A DNA stretch of 64,000 nucleotides from Deinococcus hopiensis KR-140 (GTDB lineage Bacteria > Deinococcota > Deinococci > Deinococcales > Deinococcaceae): the NCBI GenBank assembly GCA_943327755.2, contig CALPYF020000013.1, positions 37,364 to 101,363 on the forward strand, in the 5' to 3' direction. Shown here in pieces: positions 39,440 through 49,667 of the stretch. The notes beneath the pieces were generated by a model. The model did no database searches, was not told the origin of the DNA, and was given only the letters and a program-made list of their open reading frames with translations. A program made the translations under genes and the position numbers. Position 1 is the first letter of the stretch, and the number at the start of each line of letters is the position of its first letter.

Positions 39440-42223
39440 ATGCCTAAAACTGCCCCACGTGCCCGCCCGATCCCCTTCACCCCTCGACTGACGCCACCGG
39501 ACGCCCGGTTTGCAGTGCCGACCCTGAGCGCGGACGCGCAACTTGCGTACGACCGTCTCTCCCAGGATGGACGGCTCTCCCAGGTGGCCCTGACCAGACT
39601 CGTCGGGGAAGCGCGGGCAGGAGAAGTGCTGGCGGAACTCACGGCGGCGTGGCTGGCTGTGGAGGTGCCGGGGGGCCTGGAGACGCGCACGGGCCGGGCA
39701 GGGTACATCGCGCCCGTGGCGTGGGTGCCGGCAGCGGGTCTGCTGGAGGTGGAGGCGGCCGCGCGGCTGCTCTCTGGGCGCAGTGGGCTGCTGGGGATGT
39801 TTGCGCGGGCGCTGGACATGGATTCGGCAGGGGCGCTGGGGGTGATGCGGGCCCTGGTGATGCTGGGCCTGGCGCAGGGCGGTCCGGTGGGGGCGACGTT
39901 CGCATTCCGGGTGCATGCTCAGGATCAGGTGCACGTGCAGGAGGTCCAGGCTTGCCCGCCATCTGGCGGGCATGTTCGCCTGGAGGCGAGTGTGGTGGAG
40001 GCGCCGGTGAACGGTGAGGGTGATCGCCATAGCGTGGTCACCCCTACGCCGCATACCGTGAAGGCAGGAGGCGAGCGTATGACCCGGTCTATTCCAGCGC
40101 AGTTCACGGTCGAGCAGCGGCAGTTCATGACGGCCGTCACGACGTCGAGACGACACCTGTTCCTGCGGGCGACCGCCGGGGCGGGGAAGACGACCACGTT
40201 GACGGAGGCGGCGTGGCACCTGGAGGAGCGTGGCGTGTACTTCGCGTACAACCGGCACGCCGTCTCGGACCTCCAGCCGCGCTTACCGGCCCGGGTGCGC
40301 GCCCTGACGCTGCACTCGCATGGATTCCGCCTCCTGCAGCAGCAGCTGGGCAGCCCCTTGCAGATCCTCGACGAGAAGGGCCGCCTGGTCGCGTCCACGG
40401 TGATCCCGGACCACACACAGCTCCATGCACCGGCTGCGCGGGCGTGGACGATCGCGCGCGAGGAAGGCCTGCATGTCCCGACGCCTGAGCAGGCGAAGTG
40501 GCTGGCGGACCGGGCGGAGTGGCCCGCGGCGCCCGACGAGCTGGTGGACTTGATCCCCGTGTTCCATCAGGTGGGCGCGGACCTGTGGTCGGACGCAGGT
40601 GCGGCGGACTTCACGGACCTGCTATGGCTGCCGGTGACGCTCGGGTACGGGGTTGGGAGCCTGTCCCTGGCACTCGTCGACGAGGCGCAGGACCTCACGC
40701 CGCTGCGGCAACGGTACGTGTTGCACCTGCTGGGCCTGCGTGGCGCGTCAGCGTCCCCTGGGCGGCTGATCTTCGTGGGGGACAGCGACCAGTCGATCTA
40801 CACCTGGGCGGGGGCTGACCCCATGGCACTGTCCCGCCTCAAAGAGCGCGTGGACGCCTTGGAACTTCCGCTGAGCGTGTCGTTCCGCTGTCCGCGTGAG
40901 GTGGTGCGGTACGCGCGGGCGCACTCGAGCTTCATCCGGCCAGCGCCGCGCGCGGAGCCGGGCATCGTCGAGCATGTCAGCGCAGAAACGGCCACGTACG
41001 CTCGCGGGGACGTGGTGCTGTGCCGCACGAACGCACCGTTGATCCGTCTGGCGCTGGAGTTGATGAGTCGGAAACTCAGTGTGGCGGTGACCGGGCGGGA
41101 TCTCGCGCAGCGCCTGCGGGACGGCGTGACGGAGGCGTTCCCACCGGACTTCGAGAACGACATGGTGACGGACCTTGTCCGGGCGTACCTGGAGCCAGTT
41201 GCTGCGCCACTGAAGGCGCGGGCGAGTACGGGTGACCAGGGAGCCCGGCGGGCGCTGACGGAACTCCTGGACGTGGGGCGTTGCCTGCGGTACCTGGCGT
41301 GGGTGGTGTCGCGGCGCACGGGTGCGGGAACCCAGGCGGATGCGCTGACGCTCCTGGGGCAGCTGTGCCGGGAGGACGCGGAGGCGGACGTGCTGCTGGC
41401 GTCGGTGCACCGGGCCAAGGGCAAGGAGTGGCCGCGCGTGACCATCCTGTACCCCGAGCTGATGCCGCTGAGTCAGGGGGACGAGGCGGAGGAGCGAGCC
41501 GTGCAGTTCGTGGCGGTGACGCGCGCGCAGCGGGTGTTGCGGTTCGCATACGGGAAGGAGGCGTGGGCGGCGCAGCAGCTCGTGGTGCCGGGCGTCCTAC
41601 CCGCTGTGGAAGTGGAGGAGGTCGCACCTGAACTGCCTGCCTGGGCCGAGGTGCTGGAAGGTGTTGCTCCGGTGCCCTCGCCCGTTCTGGCCGTGTCGGT
41701 GCCGCCGCCCAGCTCGGGGTGCCGGTCGATGCTGCCGGCGCTGCCGCAGGGGGGACCGCCGGTGGCGACTCTGACGGATCTCCGGGGGGCGTGGCCGCTG
41801 TTCGGTGGGGGCACGCCCATGCCGCTGGGTCTCGTACGCGAGCGGCTGGCGGCGCTCGCTGAGGAGGATCGGACCTTGCTGCGCACGTGGGCGGTCGACG
41901 GTCTGACGCTGCTGCAGGGCGTGGAGGCGCCGTACGTGGCGGTGCACGAGGTGCACCTGGCGTTGTTCGAGCGGGCGGCGCGTCAGGCGCGACTGGCGAT
42001 TCCGGCAATGTTCGGGACGGGCGTGCCGGTGTGTGTGTTTGAAGGGCCGCTGTTGCGCGTGCGCCTGGCGCGGAAGGTGCGGCTGAGCGGGCGGGTTCTG
42101 CGGGTGGCACTGGGGGACGTGGAATTGCGGTTCGACCGGGCAAGTGGGGAACTGCTGGATGGGGCGGAACCACTCGCGCCGTTCATCCGGCCGGCGGAGT
42201 TGGGTCGTTTGCAGGCCAGCTGA
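39440..42223 (+). CDS. UvrD/FBH1-like superfamily 1 helicase with extra N-terminal domain
   Basis: A 927-residue SF1 helicase. Walker A (ATAGAGKTTT) is near residue 244, Walker B (LALVDEAQDLTPLRQ) near 410, VGDSDQSIYTWAGADP near 445, and RCPREVVRYAR and VHRAKGKEWPRV follow. VQFVAVTRAQRVLRFAYG is the last motor motif. The N-terminal 210 residues are extra and include a winged-helix-like region (AQLAYDRLSQDGRLSQVALTRLVGEARAGEVLAELTAAWLAVEV). The C-terminal 200 residues are also unassigned. AGGAG at 39427-39431 supports ATG 39440. It probably acts in plasmid replication or recombination. Confidence 0.85.
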   Translation: MPKTAPRARPIPFTPRLTPPDARFAVPTLSADAQLAYDRLSQDGRLSQVALTRLVGEARAGEVLAELTAAWLAVEVPGGLETRTGRAGYIAPVAWVPAAGLLEVEAAARLLSGRSGLLGMFARALDMDSAGALGVMRALVMLGLAQGGPVGATFAFRVHAQDQVHVQEVQACPPSGGHVRLEASVVEAPVNGEGDRHSVVTPTPHTVKAGGERMTRSIPAQFTVEQRQFMTAVTTSRRHLFLRATAGAGKTTTLTEAAWHLEERGVYFAYNRHAVSDLQPRLPARVRALTLHSHGFRLLQQQLGSPLQILDEKGRLVASTVIPDHTQLHAPAARAWTIAREEGLHVPTPEQAKWLADRAEWPAAPDELVDLIPVFHQVGADLWSDAGAADFTDLLWLPVTLGYGVGSLSLALVDEAQDLTPLRQRYVLHLLGLRGASASPGRLIFVGDSDQSIYTWAGADPMALSRLKERVDALELPLSVSFRCPREVVRYARAHSSFIRPAPRAEPGIVEHVSAETATYARGDVVLCRTNAPLIRLALELMSRKLSVAVTGRDLAQRLRDGVTEAFPPDFENDMVTDLVRAYLEPVAAPLKARASTGDQGARRALTELLDVGRCLRYLAWVVSRRTGAGTQADALTLLGQLCREDAEADVLLASVHRAKGKEWPRVTILYPELMPLSQGDEAEERAVQFVAVTRAQRVLRFAYGKEAWAAQQLVVPGVLPAVEVEEVAPELPAWAEVLEGVAPVPSPVLAVSVPPPSSGCRSMLPALPQGGPPVATLTDLRGAWPLFGGGTPMPLGLVRERLAALAEEDRTLLRTWAVDGLTLLQGVEAPYVAVHEVHLALFERAARQARLAIPAMFGTGVPVCVFEGPLLRVRLARKVRLSGRVLRVALGDVELRFDRASGELLDGAEPLAPFIRPAELGRLQAS

Positions 42224-42726
42224 CGGGGACCAGTCACCGAAGGCGTTCGCAGAGCTGTTCAGTCGGCGGGTGAGTGGGTGCCGTATCGTGACACATCTCC
42301 ACCTGATTTCGAGGCGAAGTGCCCTGGGAAGGCGTGCACCGTACCCCCTGGGCGCCTCTGTGCTGGCTTTGAAGCCACCAGCAAACGTCTCTGAGTAGGC
42401 AGAGACGTAGATGATCTTGCTCACCCGTTTCCGGCCCGCCTGAAGCTTCCGGGGCGTGCATCGTTTGCTCGGCAGTTCAGCCACAGATTCCTGTGAAACG
42501 ACGAAAGCATTTGATGAGGCACCGATCTGAGCACCCTGTCCGGGGCAGTCGCAGGCAGGTCCGTCCCCGCAGATTTCAGAGAGGGGCAGGGTTGAGCGTT
42601 GCTCTGCACTGTGCTGGAGCCGGGGGGGTGGATACGACTGCCGCTGGGGACGTCCGGTCTACGACATGGAGAGGTCTTGGGTCCCGGGATTCCCGAAGAT
42701 GACCGGCAGGTCCGGATCGGCGCCTG
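42224..42726. other. Gene-poor stretch between helicase and origin
   Basis: No convincing coding frame. It holds a perfect 9-bp inverted repeat (ACGTCTCTG / CAGAGACGT, 42385-42408) and, just before it, a nested TGCTGGCTT/AAGCCA repeat, either of which could end helicase transcription. Frames present are short and low in coding character. Confidence 0.5.
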
Positions 42727-42780
42727 ATGTGATGATTTGAATGTTTTTAAAGAAAGAAAAAATGATGATCATCATCAGGG
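42727..42780. other. AT-rich segment, candidate melting region of the origin
   Basis: A strongly AT-rich island in GC-rich surroundings, with TGTTTTTAAAGAAAGAAAAAA and the perfect palindrome ATGATGATCATCAT. It lies directly beside the iteron array and is a likely unwinding element. No perfect DnaA box was found. Confidence 0.5.
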
Positions 42781-42822
42781 AGCGCAGAGAGACGCGTCCA
42801 GCACTGCGTTTTTCGACGATTT

Positions 42823-43184
42823 TCCTCAAAACATACGGGAAAATGGACCGGATTTCCCTCAGAACATACGGGTGTTGACCCGGCCGGCGGCCGCCATTCC
42901 CTCAGAACATACGGGCTTCTTGTTCACAATCTCCCTCAGAACATACGGGAGCAACTCCACTGCATGCCTCAGAAACGACGGGTGAGGTCAATCGGTCTGT
43001 CCGGGGGTTTCCCTCAGAAACGACGGGCTGTCGTCGTCACCACGGCAGGCGATCCCTCAGAAACTACGGGAAACGAGCTCCATTCCGCCTGATACCGTCC
43101 AGGACAGCGTTCATCACGAACTTCCCTCAGAACATACGGGATTAGCGGTAAGAGAGACGGCCCACGTCCCTCAGAAACTACGGG
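42823..43184. repeat. Iteron array, nine copies (candidate oriV)
   Basis: Nine 17-bp direct repeats with consensus CCCTCAGAACATACGGG start at 42823, 42856, 42899, 42933, 42966, 43011, 43054, 43124 and 43168. Variation is limited to positions 1-2, one substitution in copy 1, and the centre (CAT, ACG or ACT). Spacing varies from 33 to 70 bp. They lie directly beyond the 3' end of the rep gene, as expected for Rep-binding iterons. Confidence 0.85.
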
Positions 43185-43212
43185 TGGCCCCTACCGCCCC
43201 GCGACGGGTCAC

Positions 43213-44661
43213 CTACTGCGGCGTCACCAGGAGCCGCAGATCAGCGATCGCGTCCTCGACCGCATGTGCACCAGCGTGCATCCGACGGGTCATCTCCCGG
43301 ACCAGTTGCCGCCCGTCGACGCGACCCACTCGGATCGCCTCCTCAAGCAGCCCACGCTCGTGTGGACTCAACCGCTTCATGACCCCCACCACTGACAACT
43401 GCCGGTACACCCATTCGTAGAGGGCCGCGCCGGTCAGCCCCTCGATGTGCGCCTGGACCCGTGCCTCCAGGACTTCGATCTCCTGATCGACCTTCGGCCC
43501 ACGCTGACCGGCCGGCTGCTGACCTGAACGTGATCCCGTCCCCCGCTTTTGCGCTGCCCCTGCACCAGACGACGCTCCCGCGCCGTATCCGGGAAGATTG
43601 GCAAAATCCTCCGGGCGCTGCACCATCGACACCAGCAGGCCACCCCGGTTCCCGATCGGCCGCTGCGACGTCGCCACGTAATGGTCGAATCGGCGGGCCG
43701 CTTCCTCAATCCGGTCCGGGAACACCAACGTCAGCCGCACCGCGACCCCCTGCTTGACTCCGCGGTCCATGAGGAGCGTCACCAGCTCCGGATGGTCCGA
43801 GACGGCCGGCGGCCCGAACACGTACCGGATCATCTTGTCTTTCCCGCGCCCGGTGATTTCCACCTGCCGCACGTAATTGTTGGCCAGCAGTTCCTCATGG
43901 GCCGGCCGTAGGGTCCGCTCCACGTTATCCGGCCGGTCACTGACAATACCCAGCCGACTGGCCCACCCCATCAGCGGAAACTGCAACTCCTTCGCGAGTC
44001 CACTGGGCGCCGCGTCGTCGAACTGCAACGTGTCGAGCTGCCGGTACACCGCGCGGACCAGCGGTTGACTCAACGTCCGGTAGAACTTCAGGTCCAGCGG
44101 TTTGATGTACCCCGACCGCAGGCTGTCCATGATTGGAGGCGCGAGCTGCACGGTGATGACACTGGTCTCCCGAACTCCGGCGGTGGACCGCTGGTACGAC
44201 AGGTAACTGACCTGAGCGAAAGACTGCGTCGTCCAGCGCTGCGTGCCCTGCGTGTACCAGCCCTCGTCAATGGTGTACTGCGCCTTGTTGAGACGCACCA
44301 GGCTCTCCTCGAGTGACCGGTAGTACTGCGCGGAGTCTGGAAATCCCGCCGCTTTCAGCAGACCGTACGCCGAGACCGTAAAGGGTCCGTCTGGGAGCCC
44401 GGCCTCAAAACAGAGGTTCAGGAGGCCCACCATAAAATCATTGTCGAGTCCGTGTGGAATCACCTGCTGATCAATCGTCGAACAGGTGATGATGACGGGC
44501 CGTCCATCTGGCGTGACAATGTTCTTCTGCCAGGTCCGCAGGGTGGCGGGAACCGTCTTCTGGCCACTGATCAGCGACAGACGCCCGAGGTTCAACTCGT
44601 CGTACCCGCTGCCGCTGTCGATGACCATGGGCTCGCGGCTCTCCTTCTTGCGGGGGGCCAT
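43213..44661 (-). CDS. Replication initiator protein (RepA/RPA family)
   Basis: A 482-residue plasmid initiator of the replication-initiator-protein-A type. It begins MAPRKKESREP and contains the winged-helix tandem typical of the family (LPDGPFTVSAYGLLKAAGFPDSAQYYRSLEESLVRLNKAQYTID; FYRTLSQPLVRAVYRQLDTL; LGIVSDRPDNVERTLRPAHEELLANNYV). A low-complexity Gly/Gln linker (about 365-400) and a helical C-terminal domain follow. It should bind the iterons next to its 3' end. ATG 44661 is preferred over the upstream 44721 because TAGAAT (44674-44669) lies 7 nt before it, the TANNNT arrangement seen at other right-half genes. Confidence 0.85.
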   Translation of the reverse strand: MAPRKKESREPMVIDSGSGYDELNLGRLSLISGQKTVPATLRTWQKNIVTPDGRPVIITCSTIDQQVIPHGLDNDFMVGLLNLCFEAGLPDGPFTVSAYGLLKAAGFPDSAQYYRSLEESLVRLNKAQYTIDEGWYTQGTQRWTTQSFAQVSYLSYQRSTAGVRETSVITVQLAPPIMDSLRSGYIKPLDLKFYRTLSQPLVRAVYRQLDTLQFDDAAPSGLAKELQFPLMGWASRLGIVSDRPDNVERTLRPAHEELLANNYVRQVEITGRGKDKMIRYVFGPPAVSDHPELVTLLMDRGVKQGVAVRLTLVFPDRIEEAARRFDHYVATSQRPIGNRGGLLVSMVQRPEDFANLPGYGAGASSGAGAAQKRGTGSRSGQQPAGQRGPKVDQEIEVLEARVQAHIEGLTGAALYEWVYRQLSVVGVMKRLSPHERGLLEEAIRVGRVDGRQLVREMTRRMHAGAHAVEDAIADLRLLVTPQ

Positions 44662-44668
44662 AGGCCCG

Positions 44669-44674
44669 ATTCTA
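44669..44674 (-). promoter_or_regulatory. TANNNT box of rep
   Basis: TAGAAT on the minus strand, 7 nt before the rep ATG, consistent with a leaderless transcript. Confidence 0.45.
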
Positions 44675-44996
44675 CGGGACTCGCCTGCGCCCGCCCGCGC
44701 GACATCGGCCTCCATGTCCAAACGCCGTTCCGAATCTGCAGGCGCCCGCGCTGGGGCGCAGGTCCTGCACCCCCTTACCCTTGCGTTGCCATCCGTCCAG
44801 GACAGCGCGCGTTCGGCCGTGGCCTGCCGGTGAGCCTGCTATCAGACCTGAACCCGTGACTGCGCTCCCTGAGTTGCCGGGATGCTGCGCCGACCCACTG
44901 GTGATGCGGCGCCATTTCTTACAGAAAAGGGTGTGGGCGGAAAGCCCATGGTTTTAACCCTGGGATGGATAGCCCACGTCTCCCGCAAGGGAGGCC

Positions 44997-45032
<36 letters not shown>

Positions 45033-45037
45033 CGTGC

Positions 45038-45043
45038 TATGCT
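45038..45043 (+). promoter_or_regulatory. Candidate -10 box of tnpB
   Basis: TATGCT about 70 nt before the tnpB start; fits TANNNT but here with a 5' leader and an AAGGAGG ribosome site. Confidence 0.35.
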
Positions 45044-45056
45044 GGAACAGCAAAAA

Positions 45057-45088
<32 letters not shown>

Positions 45089-45112
45089 GACGGCGAACAC
45101 CTTATCAAGGAG

Positions 45113-46351
<1,239 letters not shown>

Positions 46352-46380
46352 CCGGGACAGGACCCTGCGCCTCAGTTCGT

Positions 46381-47265
46381 TCACTCCAGTTTCTTCCGGA
46401 TGGAGGCGGGCATCTTCGACAGCCAGCCATCGAGGTCCTTCTGCTCAGCCGCCGTCAGCGTCTTGAGCCACCTCGAACTTCCGAGCAGCCGGGCCACCTG
46501 ACGCGTCGGCGCCGTTTCCGACGCTTGACTCTGGAGCGTGCGGATCTGTTCGCGGAGCTGCGCGCGCGTCGCGCCGCCGTGTGCCAGTTCGATCAGAGCG
46601 GCGTGCTGCGCCTCAGGGGCCTGTGCAATCTGCTGCGCGGCGGTGTAGGCCAGGCCGCTCCGCACGGCGTCGAGCAGGGCTGGGGGCCAGTTCAGGATCT
46701 TGAGTTTGTTCCGAGCAAACGACGTCCACTGCTCGCCGAGAGAGCTGAACAAGGTATCGAGCGCCGCGTGATCCGGTCCAGCGGGCTCACGCAGCATCTG
46801 CATGAGCCGAGCCCGCGTTTCAGCCAGGGGAATGTTCAGCACCTGCGAGACCAGTTCCAGTTTGGCATCAACCTCGTCGAGCGTATTCAGGTCGTCCCGC
46901 TGCAGATTCTCGATCAGAGCCAGGCGACGCGCTTCGGGGTCGTCCATCTCCCGGATGACGACGGGAATCTCAGTGAGCTCGGCCTGCTGCGCGGCACGCC
47001 AGCGCCGTTCCCCGGCCACAATCTCATACCGGTCCCCGACTGGGCGAACCAGGATCGGTTGGAGGACGCCGTGCGCCCGGATGCTCTGCGCCAATGAGTC
47101 GAGGCTGTGCTGGTCAAACTCCCGCCGCGGCTGTATTCCGCCGACCATCAGGCGGTCCACAGGCAGGAGACGGTCTGGGGCGCTGGGTTGCGTCAGATCT
47201 GGCGCGTCAGGACCGAGCAGTCCTACGAGGTCGCGGCGCCGCTCGGGACGGGGGCGGCGCGTCAC
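46381..47265 (-). CDS. ParB-like partition protein, second system
   Basis: A 294-residue ParB. VDRLMVGGIQPRREFDQHSLDSLAQSIRAHGVLQPILVRPVGDRYEIVAGERRWRAAQ is the classic N-terminal CTPase/box II region (ENLQRDDLNTLDE follows). A helical DNA-binding part and a C-terminal dimerisation tail complete it. It overlaps parA2 by 4 nt. It is closer to chromosomal-type ParB than the copy at 7407. Confidence 0.88.
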   Translation of the reverse strand: MTRRPRPERRRDLVGLLGPDAPDLTQPSAPDRLLPVDRLMVGGIQPRREFDQHSLDSLAQSIRAHGVLQPILVRPVGDRYEIVAGERRWRAAQQAELTEIPVVIREMDDPEARRLALIENLQRDDLNTLDEVDAKLELVSQVLNIPLAETRARLMQMLREPAGPDHAALDTLFSSLGEQWTSFARNKLKILNWPPALLDAVRSGLAYTAAQQIAQAPEAQHAALIELAHGGATRAQLREQIRTLQSQASETAPTRQVARLLGSSRWLKTLTAAEQKDLDGWLSKMPASIRKKLE

Positions 47266-48029
47266 GCCCTGACCTCGTAGGGAAGATCCAGGGCGGCGGC
47301 GACATCTGCCGCCGCCTGTTGCACGTCACGGTGAACGGGACTGCCCGGTGCGTACGCCCCGACGGGCGCGCCCTGGGCCGTCGAATCGAGCCAGACCGCT
47401 TCCCGCTGGGGAACTGGGGTGGCCAGTGGCGAGAGCGCCCGTTTCAGATCGGCCAGGACTTCCCGGTCGTGCAGGCGCCGAGCGTCATAGAAGGTGGGAA
47501 CGTAGAGCGCGACCGTGAGGTCGGGGCGCACCTCCTGGTACTCGGCGAACGCGCCGTGCAGGCCTGGGAGCGCGTCCAGCCCTTTTTGCCGGGTGGGAAT
47601 AGGGACGAGCATGTGATCAGCCGCGAGCGCCCCCAGAATCGAGAGTTGCCCCAGGCTGGGCGGACTGTCGATCAGGACGAGGTCATACTCGGAGCGGACG
47701 TCTTGCAGGGCTCGTCTGAGTCGGACCTGCGCCCCGACTCGGCCCATCATCTGCCCCTCCGCGACCGCCAGGCTGACATGCGACGGAACCAGCGCCAGCC
47801 CATGGACCTGGATGGGTGTCGGCAGAGGAAGGCCCTCGACGGCGACGGGGTAGACGGTCTGACTGCGCTGCACATTGTCGATGCCCAGCCAACCGGTGAG
47901 GTTCGCCTGAGGATCCAGGTCGATCAGCAGCACCCGGCTGCCCGACTGGGCCAGCTCGTAGCCGACGTCACGGACCAGGCTGGTCTTCCCGGCCCCTCCC
48001 GCATGATTGAACACGGTTACTGTCTTCAC
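47262..48029 (-). CDS. ParA-like partition ATPase, second system
   Basis: A 255-residue ParA with Walker A (HAGGAGKTSL) near residue 9, LLIDLDPQANLTGWLG near 34 and Walker B (LVLIDSPPS) near 117. It has no N-terminal DNA-binding extension, unlike the ParA at 6403. GTG 48029 is the start: TATCCT lies 6 nt before it on the minus strand. A 30-bp palindrome sits 26 nt further upstream. Confidence 0.88.
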   Translation of the reverse strand: MKTVTVFNHAGGAGKTSLVRDVGYELAQSGSRVLLIDLDPQANLTGWLGIDNVQRSQTVYPVAVEGLPLPTPIQVHGLALVPSHVSLAVAEGQMMGRVGAQVRLRRALQDVRSEYDLVLIDSPPSLGQLSILGALAADHMLVPIPTRQKGLDALPGLHGAFAEYQEVRPDLTVALYVPTFYDARRLHDREVLADLKRALSPLATPVPQREAVWLDSTAQGAPVGAYAPGSPVHRDVQQAAADVAAALDLPYEVRA

Positions 48030-48054
48030 GCAGTCAGGATAGCCTCTGCCGCCC

Positions 48055-48084
48055 GCCGCTGTTATTTGATCAAATAACAGCGGC
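48055..48084. promoter_or_regulatory. 30-bp perfect palindrome upstream of parA2
   Basis: Centred on TGATCA: CTGTTATTTGATCAAATAACAG forms the core and the match extends to 15 bp on each arm. AT-rich core, GC-rich ends. Its position just upstream of the parA2 promoter suggests an operator, a parS site, or both. Confidence 0.65.
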
Positions 48085-48210
48085 CAATGGGTGCTCAGAG
48101 AGAGGGTAGGCGAGGCCAGTTCGTACGGTCCCAGCGCGTGGTCCTCCTCATGACTGTGATGCCTTCAACTCAGTCAGAGCCCAGGGTCTCGTCCAACGGA
48201 CGCCTGGGTT

Positions 48211-48227
48211 CCCTCAGAACATACGGG
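48211..48227. repeat. Isolated iteron
   Basis: An exact copy of CCCTCAGAACATACGGG about 5 kb from the nine-copy array, between parA2 and the metallo-beta-lactamase gene. Confidence 0.8.
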
Positions 48228-48290
48228 CCATTTCTGATGGCACCCATACCATGACACTGCAACACCAGACCGTGACTCCAGGGGGGCGGG

Positions 48291-49295
48291 TCACTCGCAC
48301 GCGCGGCCGTCCCCATCCCGGTCGAGCTTCGAACTGTACCCGGGTTGGCCGCGCAGCAGCGGCGCTTTCCCGGCCGCCCGCACCGCCGCGCAGTTGGGAT
48401 ACACCACGCTGGATGCGGGCGTCGGTGGCGTGACGCTGGAGGGTGCCTGGGTGCGCGTGGCGGCCGTCCCGGTGCCTTTCGCCGCGCTGAGCGTGTACGC
48501 CCCGCCGTGCTGCACGGTCACCGTGACCGTGCCGTTGAGGTCCGTGCGGTAGATCGCCGCGCCCACCTTCTTGTACAGCGTGATCGCTTCCGCCGTCGGG
48601 TGCCCGTAGTTGTTCGGCCCGACGCCGATCACGACGTTCGCGGGCCGCACTGTGGCCAGCCAGCGGGCGTTGTCCCCGTTCCTCGCGCCGTGGTGAATGC
48701 TCTTGTACACATCGATGGGCCCCAGGGCAGCGGCGGGGTACTGCCTCAGCCACGCGGTTGTCTCCGGCGTTTCGCTGTCCCCGGTCATCAGGGCGCGGAA
48801 CGACCCGTACTGCACGAGCAGGCCGACGCTGCTGGTGTTCTGATCCTTCATGCCCGGTGGTGGGGGCAGCACGGTGAGTTTCACGCTGCCCAGGTTGATC
48901 GTCTGCCCCTTCGCGATCAGACCCTGCGTCCCGGCCTGCTTCGCGGTGGTGACGAGCTTCTGCCAGATCTGCGTGGTCCCGGCGAGCCCGTTGTTCAGGA
49001 AGTACTTTGGCCTGAACGTCTGGACTGCCGGAACCAGACCGGTGATGTGGTCCGAGTCCGCGTGACTGGCGACGACCAGGTCAAGGGACTTGACCTGGTA
49101 CTGCGTGAGCAGGGCCTTCAATCGCGCTTCGCTGCGGCCGCCGTCGTACAGGACGCTCTTACCTTCCGGGCTGGTGATGAGCACCGCGTCCCCCTGCCCC
49201 ACATCAAGGAAGCGGATGGTGAGTACGCCACCCGGAGCGGGCTGGGCGGAGACCAGGCCCAGGCCCAGGGCCGCCAACGCCCCCCAGCGCCTCAC
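48291..49295 (-). CDS. Exported metallo-beta-lactamase protein with excalibur domain
   Basis: A 334-residue secreted protein. A signal peptide (RRWGALAALGLGLVSAQPA) is followed by a ComEC/Rec2-type metallo-beta-lactamase domain: FLDVGQGDAVLI near 30, ASHADSDHITG with metal ligands at 78-83, MTGDSETPE, and SIHHGARNG. A variable Thr/Pro linker leads to a C-terminal excalibur motif (YPNCAAVRAAGKAPL...DRDGDGRACE), an extracellular calcium-binding module. It is probably a surface or secreted nuclease or hydrolase. It overlaps the DUF3006 gene by ATGA. Confidence 0.82.
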   Translation of the reverse strand: MRRWGALAALGLGLVSAQPAPGGVLTIRFLDVGQGDAVLITSPEGKSVLYDGGRSEARLKALLTQYQVKSLDLVVASHADSDHITGLVPAVQTFRPKYFLNNGLAGTTQIWQKLVTTAKQAGTQGLIAKGQTINLGSVKLTVLPPPPGMKDQNTSSVGLLVQYGSFRALMTGDSETPETTAWLRQYPAAALGPIDVYKSIHHGARNGDNARWLATVRPANVVIGVGPNNYGHPTAEAITLYKKVGAAIYRTDLNGTVTVTVQHGGAYTLSAAKGTGTAATRTQAPSSVTPPTPASSVVYPNCAAVRAAGKAPLLRGQPGYSSKLDRDGDGRACE

Positions 49296-49585
49296 AAGTC
49301 CACCTGCCCCTCGGGACTGCCCGCGTTGAGGTCCGTCAACTCTGCCTGGGCGTGCTGGGTGCGCCGCCGTGTCTCTGCCCGGTCGATCCGGACGTGCCGC
49401 TCTCCGTTCTCAACGTGCACATGCACGACGTCGCCTTCCTGCACGTCCCGGGGCAGGTCACTGAGAGGCCACGTCTCGATGGTGCCATCGGCGAGCTCAA
49501 CGCGGGCGCGCTCGCCTTCAAGGCCGTCTACGATCACGCTCGTGGACGTAGGGTGTGACGTGGACGGGCCAGAATCGTCGGGCAT
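49292..49585 (-). CDS. DUF3006-like protein (97 aa)
   Basis: A 97-residue protein with the DUF3006 pattern (VIVDGLEGERARVELADGTIETWPLSDLPRDVQEGDVVHVHV), a small beta domain often encoded next to ComEC-type metallo-beta-lactamases. It is coupled to that gene by ATGA overlap. TACGGT lies 5 nt before ATG 49585, so it probably starts a leaderless two-gene transcript. Confidence 0.75.
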   Translation of the reverse strand: MPDDSGPSTSHPTSTSVIVDGLEGERARVELADGTIETWPLSDLPRDVQEGDVVHVHVENGERHVRIDRAETRRRTQHAQAELTDLNAGSPEGQVDL

Positions 49586-49667
49586 GCGTCACCGTAGCAC
49601 CTGGTCAGGGTGTGCACCGCGTGGAATGAAGGCACGTCCAGGACATTCCAATGGCCAAAGCGTGGCG

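Noticed and set aside
42421..42609. 62-codon minus-strand ORF left of the origin
   Set aside because: Low coding character, no ribosome site and no recognisable domain.
42823..43184. CRISPR array
   Set aside because: The repeats are 17 bp with irregular spacing (33-70 bp), sit beside a rep gene and are accompanied by an AT-rich segment; they are iterons and no cas genes are present.
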